A stretch of 64,000 nt of DNA. Source: Sinorhizobium sp. RAC02 (GTDB lineage Bacteria > Pseudomonadota > Alphaproteobacteria > Rhizobiales > Rhizobiaceae). The notes beneath the pieces are model-generated. The model saw only the letters and a list, made by a program, of their open reading frames with translations. It was not told where the DNA came from and made no database searches. The position numbers were made by a program, and so were the translations under genes. Positions 8,395 to 15,795 of this stretch are shown here, in pieces (the stretch's first letter is position 1; every line of letters begins with the position of its first letter). The DNA is taken from the NCBI RefSeq assembly GCF_001713395.1, contig NZ_CP016450.1, positions 3,048,001 through 3,112,000 on the forward strand, given 5' to 3'.

Positions 8395-8470
8395 GGCACT
8401 TTCTCCGATTTCAGGCTGTTCTTCACGTTGCGGGCGGATCCCGACGACGCGGTTGACCTTTCATAGATAG

Positions 8471-8482
8471 ATTGGATCCAAT
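8471..8482. promoter_or_regulatory. VanR-type operator (ATTGGATCCAAT) in the divergent promoter region
   Basis: This perfect 12-bp palindrome equals the operator bound by VanR of Caulobacter, an FCD-type GntR protein. It lies between the racemase-family gene and the GntR gene at 8584. An overlapping ATTGTATATT (reverse strand, 8480-8489) carries the TTGTAT half-site seen elsewhere in this island. Confidence 0.6.
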
Positions 8483-8583
8483 ATACAATCGGCTTTTATG
8501 TGCCGGCGACGGGCGCTCGTTCGGTTGCCCCTTCGCCGGATTCCACCTATGAGCATAGCTTCACTCTACCGGGGTTCGACGTG

Positions 8584-9249
8584 ATGAAATTTGCTGCTGT
8601 CGATGTCAGGCAGGCCGCCTCGGCCGCCGACATCGTCTATGAGGCCCTGCGCAAGGCGATCATCGAGGGAAACCTCGCTGAGGGCGCAAACCTTCGGCAG
8701 GAAGAGATTGCGCAGATGTTTAATACCAGCCGCATTCCCGTGCGCGAGGCGCTGTCCCGGCTGGAACAGCATGGCCTTATCACCACCCAGCGCTACAAGG
8801 GCGCCGTCGTCGCCGGACTTTCCATCGAGGAGATAGAGGAAACTTTCGAGTTCCGCGCGCTGATCGAGGCCGAGGTCATCCGCCTCGCCGTCCCCGATCT
8901 CGACCGCGAGACGCTGGAAAAGGCGCGGCGCTACTGCAGCGCGTTCGACCGGGAGACCGATCCGCACCGCTGGGGCGAAATCAACCGCAATTTCCACTAC
9001 ACGCTCTACGAAGCCTCCCGCCGCCCCTATTATCTCCAGAACGTGCGCTCCTCCCTCGATCGCATCGACCGGTATCTGCGCGCCCAACTCATCTTCACCA
9101 ACGGCGTACCGCGCGCCGGGCGCGAGCATGAAGCGATCCTTACGGCCTGCGAGCGCGGCGATGCCGACCTCGCCTCGCGTCTGACACGCGACCACATCCT
9201 CGATGCCGGACGGTCGCTGATGACGTTTTTGCGCGAGCACCGGGCCTGA
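8584..9249 (+). CDS. GntR family regulator with FCD domain (hydroxyproline island, first)
   Basis: A 221-residue regulator: winged helix at residues 12-75 (ADIVYEALRKAIIEG, RQEEIAQMFNTSRIPVREAL) and FCD domain at 85-215 (EFRALIEAEVIRLAV, the NRNFHYTLY helix, REHEAILTAC). The ATG at 8584 follows a GTG at 8581; ATG is preferred, though GGGG upstream serves either. It is divergent from the predicted trans-3-hydroxyproline dehydratase and shares a 12-bp VanR-type operator with it, so it probably represses or activates that gene and itself. The effector is most likely a hydroxyproline or pyrroline intermediate, inferred from the neighbours. Confidence 0.85.
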   Translation: MKFAAVDVRQAASAADIVYEALRKAIIEGNLAEGANLRQEEIAQMFNTSRIPVREALSRLEQHGLITTQRYKGAVVAGLSIEEIEETFEFRALIEAEVIRLAVPDLDRETLEKARRYCSAFDRETDPHRWGEINRNFHYTLYEASRRPYYLQNVRSSLDRIDRYLRAQLIFTNGVPRAGREHEAILTACERGDADLASRLTRDHILDAGRSLMTFLREHRA

Positions 9250-9360
9250 GGGCCAGTGCGCCTCTCCGTATTTTTCCTGCGTGGCAGGTGCTGACTTCCC
9301 CGCCTTTTCATTTTTCGCATCGCGACCTCATAAATTGCCGAAATCCTTTCTTTTGGAGGC

Positions 9361-9379
9361 TTGACGACGCTTTCGTCAA
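9361..9379. promoter_or_regulatory. Inverted repeat TTGACGA-N5-TCGTCAA
   Basis: Two perfect 7-bp arms are separated by five bases, in the gap before the second GntR gene. The left arm includes a possible -35 box TTGACG. It could be an operator for one of the local regulators; a transcript terminator is unlikely because no T tract follows. Confidence 0.4.
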
Positions 9380-9417
9380 AATGCCCATTTTAAACGATTG
9401 ATAGCGTCCGCAGAGAA

Positions 9418-9438
9418 TTGTATTTCTTTTGTCGACAA
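9418..9438. promoter_or_regulatory. Candidate operator: TTGTAT half-site plus TTGTCGACAA
   Basis: TTGTATTTC at 9418-9426 is followed by the perfect decamer palindrome TTGTCGACAA at 9429-9438, directly before the ribosome site of the GntR gene at 9450. The same arrangement recurs at 10159-10191 ahead of the next gene, suggesting autoregulation plus control of the DapA-like gene. Confidence 0.55.
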
Positions 9439-9449
9439 GAGGATTTTCG

Positions 9450-10154
9450 ATGACCGATACCGATTCCAATTCCCTGCCGGAACGCAAGCGAGGCTCCGGC
9501 GTCAAAATGGTCTACGACCTTTTGCGCGACGAAATCCTCGACCTGAAGATCGCCCCCGGCAGCCCGGTGGACGAGGTACAGCTGGCCGAGCGGTTCAAGA
9601 TGTCGCGCACGCCGATCCGCGAGGCCCTGGTGCGGCTCGCCGGCGAAGGGCTGATCGAGACCCTGCCGAACCGCTCCACCATGGTGGCGAACATCGACTT
9701 CCTGAACCTGCACACCCTGTTCGACGCGATGGTGCTGATGTACCGCGTGACGACGCGGCTCGCCGCGCAGAACCACCGGGCGGACGACCTTCCCATTATC
9801 CGTGGTTTCCACGAGGACTATGCCGCGGCGGTGGAGGCACGCGATACGCTTGCGATGATCGCGACCAACGTGGCCTTCCATGCCGCCATCGCGGAGGCCG
9901 GCCGCAACCCCTACTTCACCAGCCTGTTCCGCCGGCTGCTCGATGAGGGGCGGCGCATTCTCCGTCTCTACTACCAGTCCTATGAAGAGCAGTTCCCGCA
10001 GCTGTTCGTCGACGAGCATGCCGCCATCATCGCGGCGATCGAGGCGCGCGATATCGAGGAGGCCGACCGCCTCGGAAAGGCCCATGCCGAGCAGATCGTT
10101 GCCCAGGTGCAGCGGCTGTTCAGCCGCAACGATCGGCTCGACATCGCGCTCTGA
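9450..10154 (+). CDS. GntR family regulator with FCD domain (hydroxyproline island, second)
   Basis: A 234-residue regulator with a winged helix (residues 15-75; VYDLLRDEILDLKIAPG, AERFKMSRTPIREALVRL) and an FCD domain (about 85-225; NVAFHAAIAEAG and DEHAAIIAAIEARD helices). The ATG at 9450 has AGAGG seven bases upstream; a TTG at 9429 would place the start inside an operator-like palindrome and is rejected. The gene precedes the DapA-like deaminase by 117 bases, and both have the TTGTCGACAA palindrome in front, so control of the D-hydroxyproline branch is the likely job. Confidence 0.85.
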   Translation: MTDTDSNSLPERKRGSGVKMVYDLLRDEILDLKIAPGSPVDEVQLAERFKMSRTPIREALVRLAGEGLIETLPNRSTMVANIDFLNLHTLFDAMVLMYRVTTRLAAQNHRADDLPIIRGFHEDYAAAVEARDTLAMIATNVAFHAAIAEAGRNPYFTSLFRRLLDEGRRILRLYYQSYEEQFPQLFVDEHAAIIAAIEARDIEEADRLGKAHAEQIVAQVQRLFSRNDRLDIAL

Positions 10155-10158
10155 GCAG

Positions 10159-10200
10159 CTGTATTTTTCTTGTCGACAAATAAAATACAAGATGCTATAT
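10159..10200 (+). promoter_or_regulatory. Operator overlapping promoter of the DapA-like gene
   Basis: An imperfect palindrome runs from 10159 to 10191, centred on TTGTCGACAA (10170-10179), with outer arms CTGTATTTTT and AAAATACAAG. A possible promoter is TTGTCG (10170-10175) and CTATAT (10195-10200), spacing 19. A protein bound at the palindrome would block it. Confidence 0.55.
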
Positions 10201-10271
10201 CCACCATCGAGAGAGGGGAGGCCTTGCGTATGTGCGGGAGACTCCCGACCAACCGCCCATAGGAGATCGAC

Positions 10272-11234
10272 ATGAAGGCCAAGATTTTTTCCGGCGTAAT
10301 TCCCGCCCTGATGACCCCCTGCAAGGACGACCGCACGCCGGACTTCGATGCGCTGGTGCGCAAGGGCAAGGAACTCATCGCAAAGGGCATGTCCGCCGTG
10401 GTCTATTGCGGCTCGATGGGTGACTGGCCGCTGCTCACCGACGCTGAGCGCATGGAAGGCGTCGAACGCCTGGTGAAGGCCGGCATTCCGCTGATCGTTG
10501 GCACGGGCGCTGTCAACACCGCTTCCGCCGCAGCCCACGCCGCGCACGCCCAGAAGGTCGGCGCCCAAGGCCTGATGGTCATCCCGCGCGTCCTGTCCCG
10601 CGGCACCGTCGTTGCTGCCCAGAAGAACCACTTCAAGGCGATCCTGTCCGCCGCCCCGGACCTGCCTGCCGTCATCTACAACAGCCCGTACTACGGTTTC
10701 GCCACCCGCGCCGATCTGTTCTTCGCGCTGCGCCAGGACCACAAGAACCTCGTCGGCTTCAAGGAATTCGGCGGCGCTGCCGACATGCGTTATGCGGCTG
10801 AAAACATCACCAGCCGTGACGATGACGTCTCGCTGATGATCGGCGTCGACACCTGCGTCTTCACCGGCTTCGTCGATTGCGGCGCGGTCGGCGCGATCAC
10901 CGGCATCGGCTGCGTGCTGCCGAAGGAAGTGCTGCATATGTGCGCACTGGCCCAGGCTGCTGCCAAGGGCGATCCGGATGCCCGGGCCCGTGCGCTGGAG
11001 CTGGAATCGGCCCTCGCCGTGCTCTCCTCCTTCGACGAAGGCCCGGACCTCGTTCTCTACTTCAAGCACATGATGGTGCTGAAGGGCGACAAGGAATACA
11101 CGCTGCACTTCAACGAAACCGACGCGCTCTCCGACAGCCAGCGCGGCTATGTCGAGAGCCAGCTGAAGCTGTTCGACACCTGGTATGCCGAATGGAGCAA
11201 GCTCCCCGGCGCCGTGCAGACCTACAAGGCCTGA
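10272..11234 (+). CDS. DapA-family aldolase/deaminase, predicted 1-pyrroline-4-hydroxy-2-carboxylate deaminase
   Basis: A 320-residue member of the dihydrodipicolinate synthase family. It keeps the Schiff-base lysine (Lys164 in NLVGFKEFGG) and the tyrosine of VIYNSPYYG (Tyr136), but has YCGSMGDWPLLT where true DapA has a GTTGE loop. That variant is found in hydroxyproline-pathway deaminases, which convert 1-pyrroline-4-hydroxy-2-carboxylate to 2-oxoglutarate semialdehyde and ammonia. Biosynthetic DapA is unlikely, since the neighbours are catabolic. The ATG has AGGAG at ideal distance. The semialdehyde would be oxidised by the dehydrogenase at 13223-14740. A terminator follows. Confidence 0.78.
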   Translation: MKAKIFSGVIPALMTPCKDDRTPDFDALVRKGKELIAKGMSAVVYCGSMGDWPLLTDAERMEGVERLVKAGIPLIVGTGAVNTASAAAHAAHAQKVGAQGLMVIPRVLSRGTVVAAQKNHFKAILSAAPDLPAVIYNSPYYGFATRADLFFALRQDHKNLVGFKEFGGAADMRYAAENITSRDDDVSLMIGVDTCVFTGFVDCGAVGAITGIGCVLPKEVLHMCALAQAAAKGDPDARARALELESALAVLSSFDEGPDLVLYFKHMMVLKGDKEYTLHFNETDALSDSQRGYVESQLKLFDTWYAEWSKLPGAVQTYKA

Positions 11235-11266
11235 TCAGCCCTCCTCTCTTTTCCGCGACATGAACG

Positions 11267-11300
11267 CCGCCCGCAGCCGACGCTGCGGGCGGTTTTCGTT
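11267..11300 (+). terminator. Rho-independent terminator after DapA-like gene
   Basis: An 11-bp GC-rich stem (11267-11277 with 11282-11292) with a 4-base CGAC loop is followed by TTTTCGTTT. It separates the deaminase from the LysE gene. Confidence 0.85.
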
Positions 11301-11354
11301 TGCCGCAGGCGCTCGGTTCTGCGACGGTCGCAGGACAAACGAGAGGACCTGCGA

Positions 11355-11987
11355 ATGCCTTCCCTGGACGTCCTGCTTGCCTTTGCCGTCACCACGGCGA
11401 TCTTCGCCTTCATTCCCGGCCCCGCGATGCTTTACGCCGCCGCCCGGACGATGGCGGGCGGTCGCGCAGCAGGGCTGATGGCGGTGCTCGGCATTCATCT
11501 GGGCGCCTACGCCCACATCATCGCGGCGGCAGCCGGGCTTTCGGCGCTGTTTCATGCCGTTCCGGTCGCCTATACCTGCGTCAAGCTCGCGGGTGCCGCC
11601 TATCTGATCTGGCTTGGCATTTCGCTCCTCCGCGCGACGGATGCGGCGGAGGACGATGCGGCAGGTGCTGCGCCGAAGGGCGGGCGACGGGCTTTCGCGC
11701 AAAGCGTCACCGTCGAGATCCTGAACCCCAAGACGGCGATCTTCTTCCTCGCCTTCCTGCCGCAATTCGTCGACAGCGCCGCCGGCCTGCCGATCTGGGC
11801 CCAGCTCGCCATTCTCGGCACGATGGTCAACCTGATCTTCACCTTCGCCGATGTCGTCAGCGTCCTGCTGGCGGACGTCATTCTCGCGCGGCTGAAACGG
11901 TCGAGCGGCGTGCAGTCCCTCGTGCGCAAGGCGGGCGGGACAGTGCTCATCGGGCTTGGTGCCCATCTCGCCCTGCAGAAGGGCTGA
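11355..11987 (+). CDS. LysE family amino acid exporter
   Basis: A 210-residue inner-membrane protein with the LysE/RhtB layout: about six hydrophobic segments, the N-terminal FIPGPAMLYAAARTMAGGRAAG motif in two parts (residues 16-37), and the mid-protein EILNPKTAIFFLAFLPQFV (about 119-137). These proteins export amino acids or related metabolites. The ATG at 11355 has GAGAGGA upstream. Its position within the hydroxyproline island suggests relief of excess proline, hydroxyproline or pyrroline intermediates, but the substrate is inferred only from context. It converges with the ketimine reductase gene 48 bases downstream. Confidence 0.85.
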   Translation: MPSLDVLLAFAVTTAIFAFIPGPAMLYAAARTMAGGRAAGLMAVLGIHLGAYAHIIAAAAGLSALFHAVPVAYTCVKLAGAAYLIWLGISLLRATDAAEDDAAGAAPKGGRRAFAQSVTVEILNPKTAIFFLAFLPQFVDSAAGLPIWAQLAILGTMVNLIFTFADVVSVLLADVILARLKRSSGVQSLVRKAGGTVLIGLGAHLALQKG

Positions 11988-12035
11988 AAACCGCGGCAAC
12001 GGCGCCGCCGCGGTTCCGTGCAGGTTAAATACCCG

Positions 12036-13073
12036 TCAGGCGATCGCGTCGAGGCCGAGGGCCAGCAGGCGGTCGAGCTGTTCCGTCTCGGCGGCCGTCA
12101 GCGTAACACCGTCCGTTTCAGATTTTTTGCGGGCCACGAAGCGGCGCTGCGAGGGCAGGCGCGCGCCCTGGCCGACGATCGCGTCGAACAGCACTTCGGC
12201 GCGGGCGAAGGGGTCGCCGGGGCGGCCCTTGGCGAAGGCTTCCGGCGACAGGGCGATGATCAGTTCGCCGTGGAAGGGCGCAAGCGTCGTCGTGCCGAGA
12301 TAGTCGAGCACTTCGGGGCTCGTCAGGTCGCCGATCATGATGCCGGCGAGAAGTTCGATCATCGTGCCGATGGCGGACCCCTTGTGGCCGCCGAAGGGCA
12401 GCATGGCGCCGGCCAGCGCCGCCTCCGGGTCGGTCGTCGGGTTGCCGTCGGCATCGATCGCCCAACCCTCCGGGAGCTGTTTACCGGCGCGGCGGTGCAG
12501 TTCGATCTCGCCGCGGGCGGCGACCGAGGTCGCGAAGTCGAAGACGTAGGGCGACTGGTCCGGACGCGGCCAGCCGAAGGCGAAGGGGTTGGTGCCGAGC
12601 AGCGGCTTGTTGCCGCCGGTCGGCGCCACGGTGGCGTAGCTCGGGCACATGACGAGGGCGGCAAGGCCTTCGTTCGTCACGGCCTCGACTTCCGGCCACA
12701 GCGCGGAGAAATGCGTGCAGTCGTTGATAACCAGTGCGGCGATACCGAGCTTGCGGGCGCGCTCGGCCAATGCCGGCACACCGAGCTCGAAGGCAGGGTT
12801 GGCGAAGCCGCCATTCGCATTGACCTTGACGATCGCGGAACCCTCGTTGAGGTCGAGTTCCGGCACCGCGTCCGGCTTGACCTTGCCGGCCTTGACGGTG
12901 CGCAGCGCGCCTTCGATGCGGAAGATGCCGTGCGATTTACAGGCGTCGCGCTCACCGGCAACGATGACCCGGCCGAGTGCGCCGGCCTGCACCGCGTTGA
13001 GGCCGGCATTGCGGAAGATCGCTTCGACACGCTCGTGAAGGGCGGCAATGGTCAAGGTGGTGGTTTGCGTCAT
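12036..13073 (-). CDS. Malate/L-lactate dehydrogenase-family ketimine reductase (predicted 1-pyrroline-2-carboxylate reductase)
   Basis: A 345-residue Ldh2/DpkA-family NAD(P)H oxidoreductase. The catalytic histidine lies in CKSHGIFRIE (His48); other landmarks are VNANGGFANPAFELG, the nucleotide-binding GTNPFAFGWP, and PFGGHKGSAIGTMIELLAG. Members next to hydroxyproline dehydratases reduce 1-pyrroline-2-carboxylate to L-proline. That fits the two dehydratases in this island, both expected to release that ketimine. The start MTQTTTLTI (13073) is chosen because upstream in-frame codons run through the operator region. It is divergent from the aldehyde dehydrogenase gene. Confidence 0.8.
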   Translation of the reverse strand: MTQTTTLTIAALHERVEAIFRNAGLNAVQAGALGRVIVAGERDACKSHGIFRIEGALRTVKAGKVKPDAVPELDLNEGSAIVKVNANGGFANPAFELGVPALAERARKLGIAALVINDCTHFSALWPEVEAVTNEGLAALVMCPSYATVAPTGGNKPLLGTNPFAFGWPRPDQSPYVFDFATSVAARGEIELHRRAGKQLPEGWAIDADGNPTTDPEAALAGAMLPFGGHKGSAIGTMIELLAGIMIGDLTSPEVLDYLGTTTLAPFHGELIIALSPEAFAKGRPGDPFARAEVLFDAIVGQGARLPSQRRFVARKKSETDGVTLTAAETEQLDRLLALGLDAIA

Positions 13074-13124
13074 CGTTGGTCTCTTCAGGCTGGTGCCGAC
13101 CGCGGCAGGTTGGCGATTGAACAT

Positions 13125-13145
13125 TTGCATACATAGAGTATACAA
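13125..13145. promoter_or_regulatory. Inverted repeat TTGCATAC-N5-GTATACAA
   Basis: The arms match at 7 of 8 positions around a 5-base spacer, within the 149-base divergent region between the ketimine reductase and aldehyde dehydrogenase genes. ATAC-N5-GTAT is repeated at 14817-14829, and ATACAAGAT (13140-13148) is shared exactly with 10185-10193. It is a likely operator for an island GntR protein. Confidence 0.55.
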
Positions 13146-13222
13146 GATTTCGACAAGTGCAATTCGTCCCATCCCATCCTATGTCAGGGGCGAATCCCTC
13201 TTCCGCCAGAAAGGTACGTCAA

Positions 13223-14740
13223 ATGGCTTTCACTCCAAACGGTAAACACCTCGTCGCCGGCGAATGGCTCGATGGCAACGGCACGTTCGCCTCGTCGCCG
13301 GCACACGGCCCGGCTCACGCCTTCGCCGTCGGCACGGTCGCGCTCGTCAATCGCGCCGCGGAAGCCGCCGAAGACGCCTTCCTGAGCTACGGTTATTCCT
13401 CGCGTGCGACACGCGCCGCGTTTCTCCGCGCCATCGCAGACGAGATCGAAGCGCGCGCCGACGCCATCACCGAGATCGGCACGCAGGAAACCGGCCTGCC
13501 CGTCGCCCGCCTGCAGGGCGAGCGCGGCCGCACGACCGGCCAGCTGCGCCTTTTCGCCGACCATATCGAGAAGGGCGACTATCTCGACCGCCGCCTCGAC
13601 GCCGCCCAGCCTGACCGCCAGCCGCTGCCGCGCACCGAAATCCGCCTGATCCAGCGGCCGATCGGCCCGGTCGCCGTGTTCGGCGCCTCCAACTTCCCGC
13701 TTGCCTTCTCGACGGCCGGCGGTGACACGGCCGCAGCACTCGCCGCCGGTTGCCCCGTCGTGGTGAAGGGGCACTCCGCCCATCCGGGCACGGGCGAGAT
13801 TATCGCCGAAGCCGTCGAGGCCGCAATCCGCAAGACCGGCATACATCCGGGCGTCTTCTCGCTAATCCAGGGCGGCAACCGCCAGGTCGGCGAGGCGCTG
13901 GTGCAGCATCCGCTGATCAAGGCTGTCGGCTTCACCGGCTCGCTTGCCGGTGGCCGCGCGCTGTTCAACCTCTGCGCCGCACGCCCGGAGCCGATCCCGT
14001 TCTTCGGCGAACTCGGCTCGGTCAACCCGATGTTCCTGCTGCCGGAAGCACTGAAGGCCCGCGCGGAATCGCTCGGCCAGGGCTGGGCAGGCTCGCTCAC
14101 CATGGGTGCCGGCCAGTTCTGCACCAATCCGGGCATCGCCATCGTGGCTGATGGCGCGGATGCCGATCGCTTTACCGCTGCTGCCGTCGAGGCGCTCGGC
14201 AAGGTCGGCCCGCAGACCATGCTGACCGATGGCATCGCCAAGGCCTATCATGACGGCCAGGCGCGCTTCGAAAGCCGCAACACGGTGAAGCCGCTCCTCA
14301 CCACCGAATCCTCCGGCCGCAACGCGCTGCCGAACCTCTTCGAAATCTCCGGCGAACAGTTCCTCGCCGACCACGCGCTCTCCGAAGAAGTCTTCGGCCC
14401 GCTCGGCCTCGTCGTGCGTGTCGGTTCGGTCGATGAGATGGAAGCGCTTGCCCGCAAGTTCGAAGGCCAGTTGACGACGACGATCCATATGGATGCCGGC
14501 GACCTCAACGACGCCAGGAAGCTTCGCCCGGTCCTCGAGCGCAAGGCCGGCCGCGTGCTGGTCAATGGCTTCCCGACCGGCGTGGAAGTGGTGGATTCCA
14601 TGGTGCATGGCGGCCCCTACCCGGCCTCGACGAATTTCGGCGCGACGAGCGTCGGCACGATGTCGATCCGCCGATTCCTGCGTCCGGTTTCGTACCAGAA
14701 CATGCCGGAAGGCCTGCTGCCCGAGGATTTCCTCAACTGA
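13223..14740 (+). CDS. Aldehyde dehydrogenase, predicted 2-oxoglutarate semialdehyde dehydrogenase
   Basis: A 505-residue NAD(P)-dependent aldehyde dehydrogenase. It has the cofactor-site Asn in FGASNFP (Asn157), the Rossmann segment GFTGSLAGGRALF, the general base Glu263 in FFGELGSVNP and the nucleophile Cys300 in GAGQFCTNPG. The ELGSVNP and GQFCTNPG versions are those of 2-oxoglutarate (alpha-ketoglutarate) semialdehyde dehydrogenases of sugar-acid and hydroxyproline pathways. The next step is the TCA cycle. The ATG at 13223, MAFTPNGKHLVAG, has AAGG upstream. Divergent from the ketimine reductase, with an operator-like repeat between. Confidence 0.85.
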   Translation: MAFTPNGKHLVAGEWLDGNGTFASSPAHGPAHAFAVGTVALVNRAAEAAEDAFLSYGYSSRATRAAFLRAIADEIEARADAITEIGTQETGLPVARLQGERGRTTGQLRLFADHIEKGDYLDRRLDAAQPDRQPLPRTEIRLIQRPIGPVAVFGASNFPLAFSTAGGDTAAALAAGCPVVVKGHSAHPGTGEIIAEAVEAAIRKTGIHPGVFSLIQGGNRQVGEALVQHPLIKAVGFTGSLAGGRALFNLCAARPEPIPFFGELGSVNPMFLLPEALKARAESLGQGWAGSLTMGAGQFCTNPGIAIVADGADADRFTAAAVEALGKVGPQTMLTDGIAKAYHDGQARFESRNTVKPLLTTESSGRNALPNLFEISGEQFLADHALSEEVFGPLGLVVRVGSVDEMEALARKFEGQLTTTIHMDAGDLNDARKLRPVLERKAGRVLVNGFPTGVEVVDSMVHGGPYPASTNFGATSVGTMSIRRFLRPVSYQNMPEGLLPEDFLN

Positions 14741-14814
14741 TTCAAGCCTCTGGCTTGCCAGGAGCGGCGTCTTGCGAGAGCAAGGCGCCGCTCTCATATT
14801 TTCTGCGCCTGGGT

Positions 14815-14843
14815 ATATACTTTTTGTATATTAGTTGTATTTT
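14815..14843 (+). promoter_or_regulatory. Operator-like repeats before ABC importer operon
   Basis: ATATAC (14815-14820), TTTTT, GTATAT (14826-14831) form a perfect inverted repeat with a 5-base spacer, the same geometry as 13125-13145. A second half-site, TTGTATTTT, lies at 14835-14843. The A+T-rich stretch may also contain the -10 region. Confidence 0.5.
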
Positions 14844-14916
14844 AAGGCCGGTTTACGCCAATGGCGCAGGACGGACCTCGCCGGCTGAATCGACAGACCA
14901 ATCCAGGGAGAGAGTT

Positions 14917-15726
14917 ATGAAGAAGACTTCGGTCCTCGCCTTCGGCCTCGTGGCCGCCACCGCTCTGACCAGCCCGGCCAAGGCCGACAAGCTGGACGAC
15001 ATCATCTCGTCCGGCACGCTGCGCTGCGCCGTCGTTCTCGACTTCCCGCCCATGGGCGCGCGCGACGAGAGCAACAACCCGATCGGTTTCGACGTCGACT
15101 ATTGCAACGATCTCGCCAAGGCGCTCGGCGTCACCGCCGAAATCGTTGAAACGCCCTTCCCGGAGCGCATCCCGGCCCTGATGTCCGGCCGCGTCGATGT
15201 CGGCGTCGCCTCGACCTCCGACACGCTGGAACGCGCCAAGACGGTCGGCATGACCGTTCCCTACTTCGCCTTCCAGATGGCCGTCACGGCCAACGACAAG
15301 TCGGGCGTAAAATCCTTCGAAGACATGAAGGGCAAGGTCGTCGGCGCCACTGCCGGCACGTTCGAAGCCATCGCGCTGGAAAAGTCGGTCAAGGAATGGG
15401 GCGCTGGCGAATTCCGCCCGTACCAGACCCAGGCTGACGTCTTCCTCGCGCTGAGCCAGGGCCAGATCGACGCCACCGTCTCGACCTCGACGGTCGCCCA
15501 GTCCAACGTCAAGAGCGGCAAGTTCGCTGGCATCTCGGTCGTCGGCAACGCGCCCTACGACATCGACTATGTCGCGCTCTTCACCAACCGCGAAGAATAC
15601 GGCCTGATCAACTACCTGAACCTCTTCATCAACCAGCAGGTTCGCACCGGCCGTTACAACGAACTCTACGAAAAGTGGGTCGGCGGCGAAGTGCCGTCCC
15701 TTTCGATCAACGGCGTTTATCGCTAA
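14917..15726 (+). CDS. Polar amino acid ABC transporter, periplasmic substrate-binding protein
   Basis: A 269-residue family-3 solute-binding protein. Residues 1-24 (MKKTSVLAFGLVAATALTSPAKA) are a signal peptide with an AKA-D cleavage site. The mature part begins DKLDDIISSGTLRCAVV and carries the family hallmark IGFDVDYCNDLAKAL. AGGGAG precedes the ATG. It heads an operon with two permeases and an ATPase, then the DadA-like and aconitase X genes, so hydroxyproline or another imino acid is the probable substrate. A hairpin after the stop probably keeps its mRNA more abundant than the membrane components. Confidence 0.88.
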   Translation: MKKTSVLAFGLVAATALTSPAKADKLDDIISSGTLRCAVVLDFPPMGARDESNNPIGFDVDYCNDLAKALGVTAEIVETPFPERIPALMSGRVDVGVASTSDTLERAKTVGMTVPYFAFQMAVTANDKSGVKSFEDMKGKVVGATAGTFEAIALEKSVKEWGAGEFRPYQTQADVFLALSQGQIDATVSTSTVAQSNVKSGKFAGISVVGNAPYDIDYVALFTNREEYGLINYLNLFINQQVRTGRYNELYEKWVGGEVPSLSINGVYR

Positions 15727-15741
15727 TCTGCCGTTTTAAAG

Positions 15742-15768
15742 GCGGCGCGGGAGCCACTTCCGCGCCGC
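15742..15768 (+). other. Intercistronic hairpin after the binding-protein gene
   Basis: A perfect 9-bp stem GCGGCGCGG/CCGCGCCGC with a 9-base loop and no T tract. This is better read as an mRNA-stabilising element that allows higher binding-protein expression than as a terminator. Confidence 0.5.
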
Positions 15769-15795
15769 TGATCGTTTCCGAAGGGTGAGACGGCA

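Noticed and set aside
10272..11234. Biosynthetic dihydrodipicolinate synthase (dapA)
   Set aside because: The GSMGDWPLL loop and catabolic neighbours differ from true DapA; dapB at 62983 is not linked to it.
13157..13222. Longer start of the aldehyde dehydrogenase at 13157
   Set aside because: The extra residues are not family-like and the ATG at 13223 begins the conserved N-terminus with AAGG upstream.
15742..15768. Rho-independent terminator after the amino acid binding-protein gene
   Set aside because: A perfect stem is present but there is no T tract, and the downstream permeases need transcription; read instead as a stabilising hairpin.
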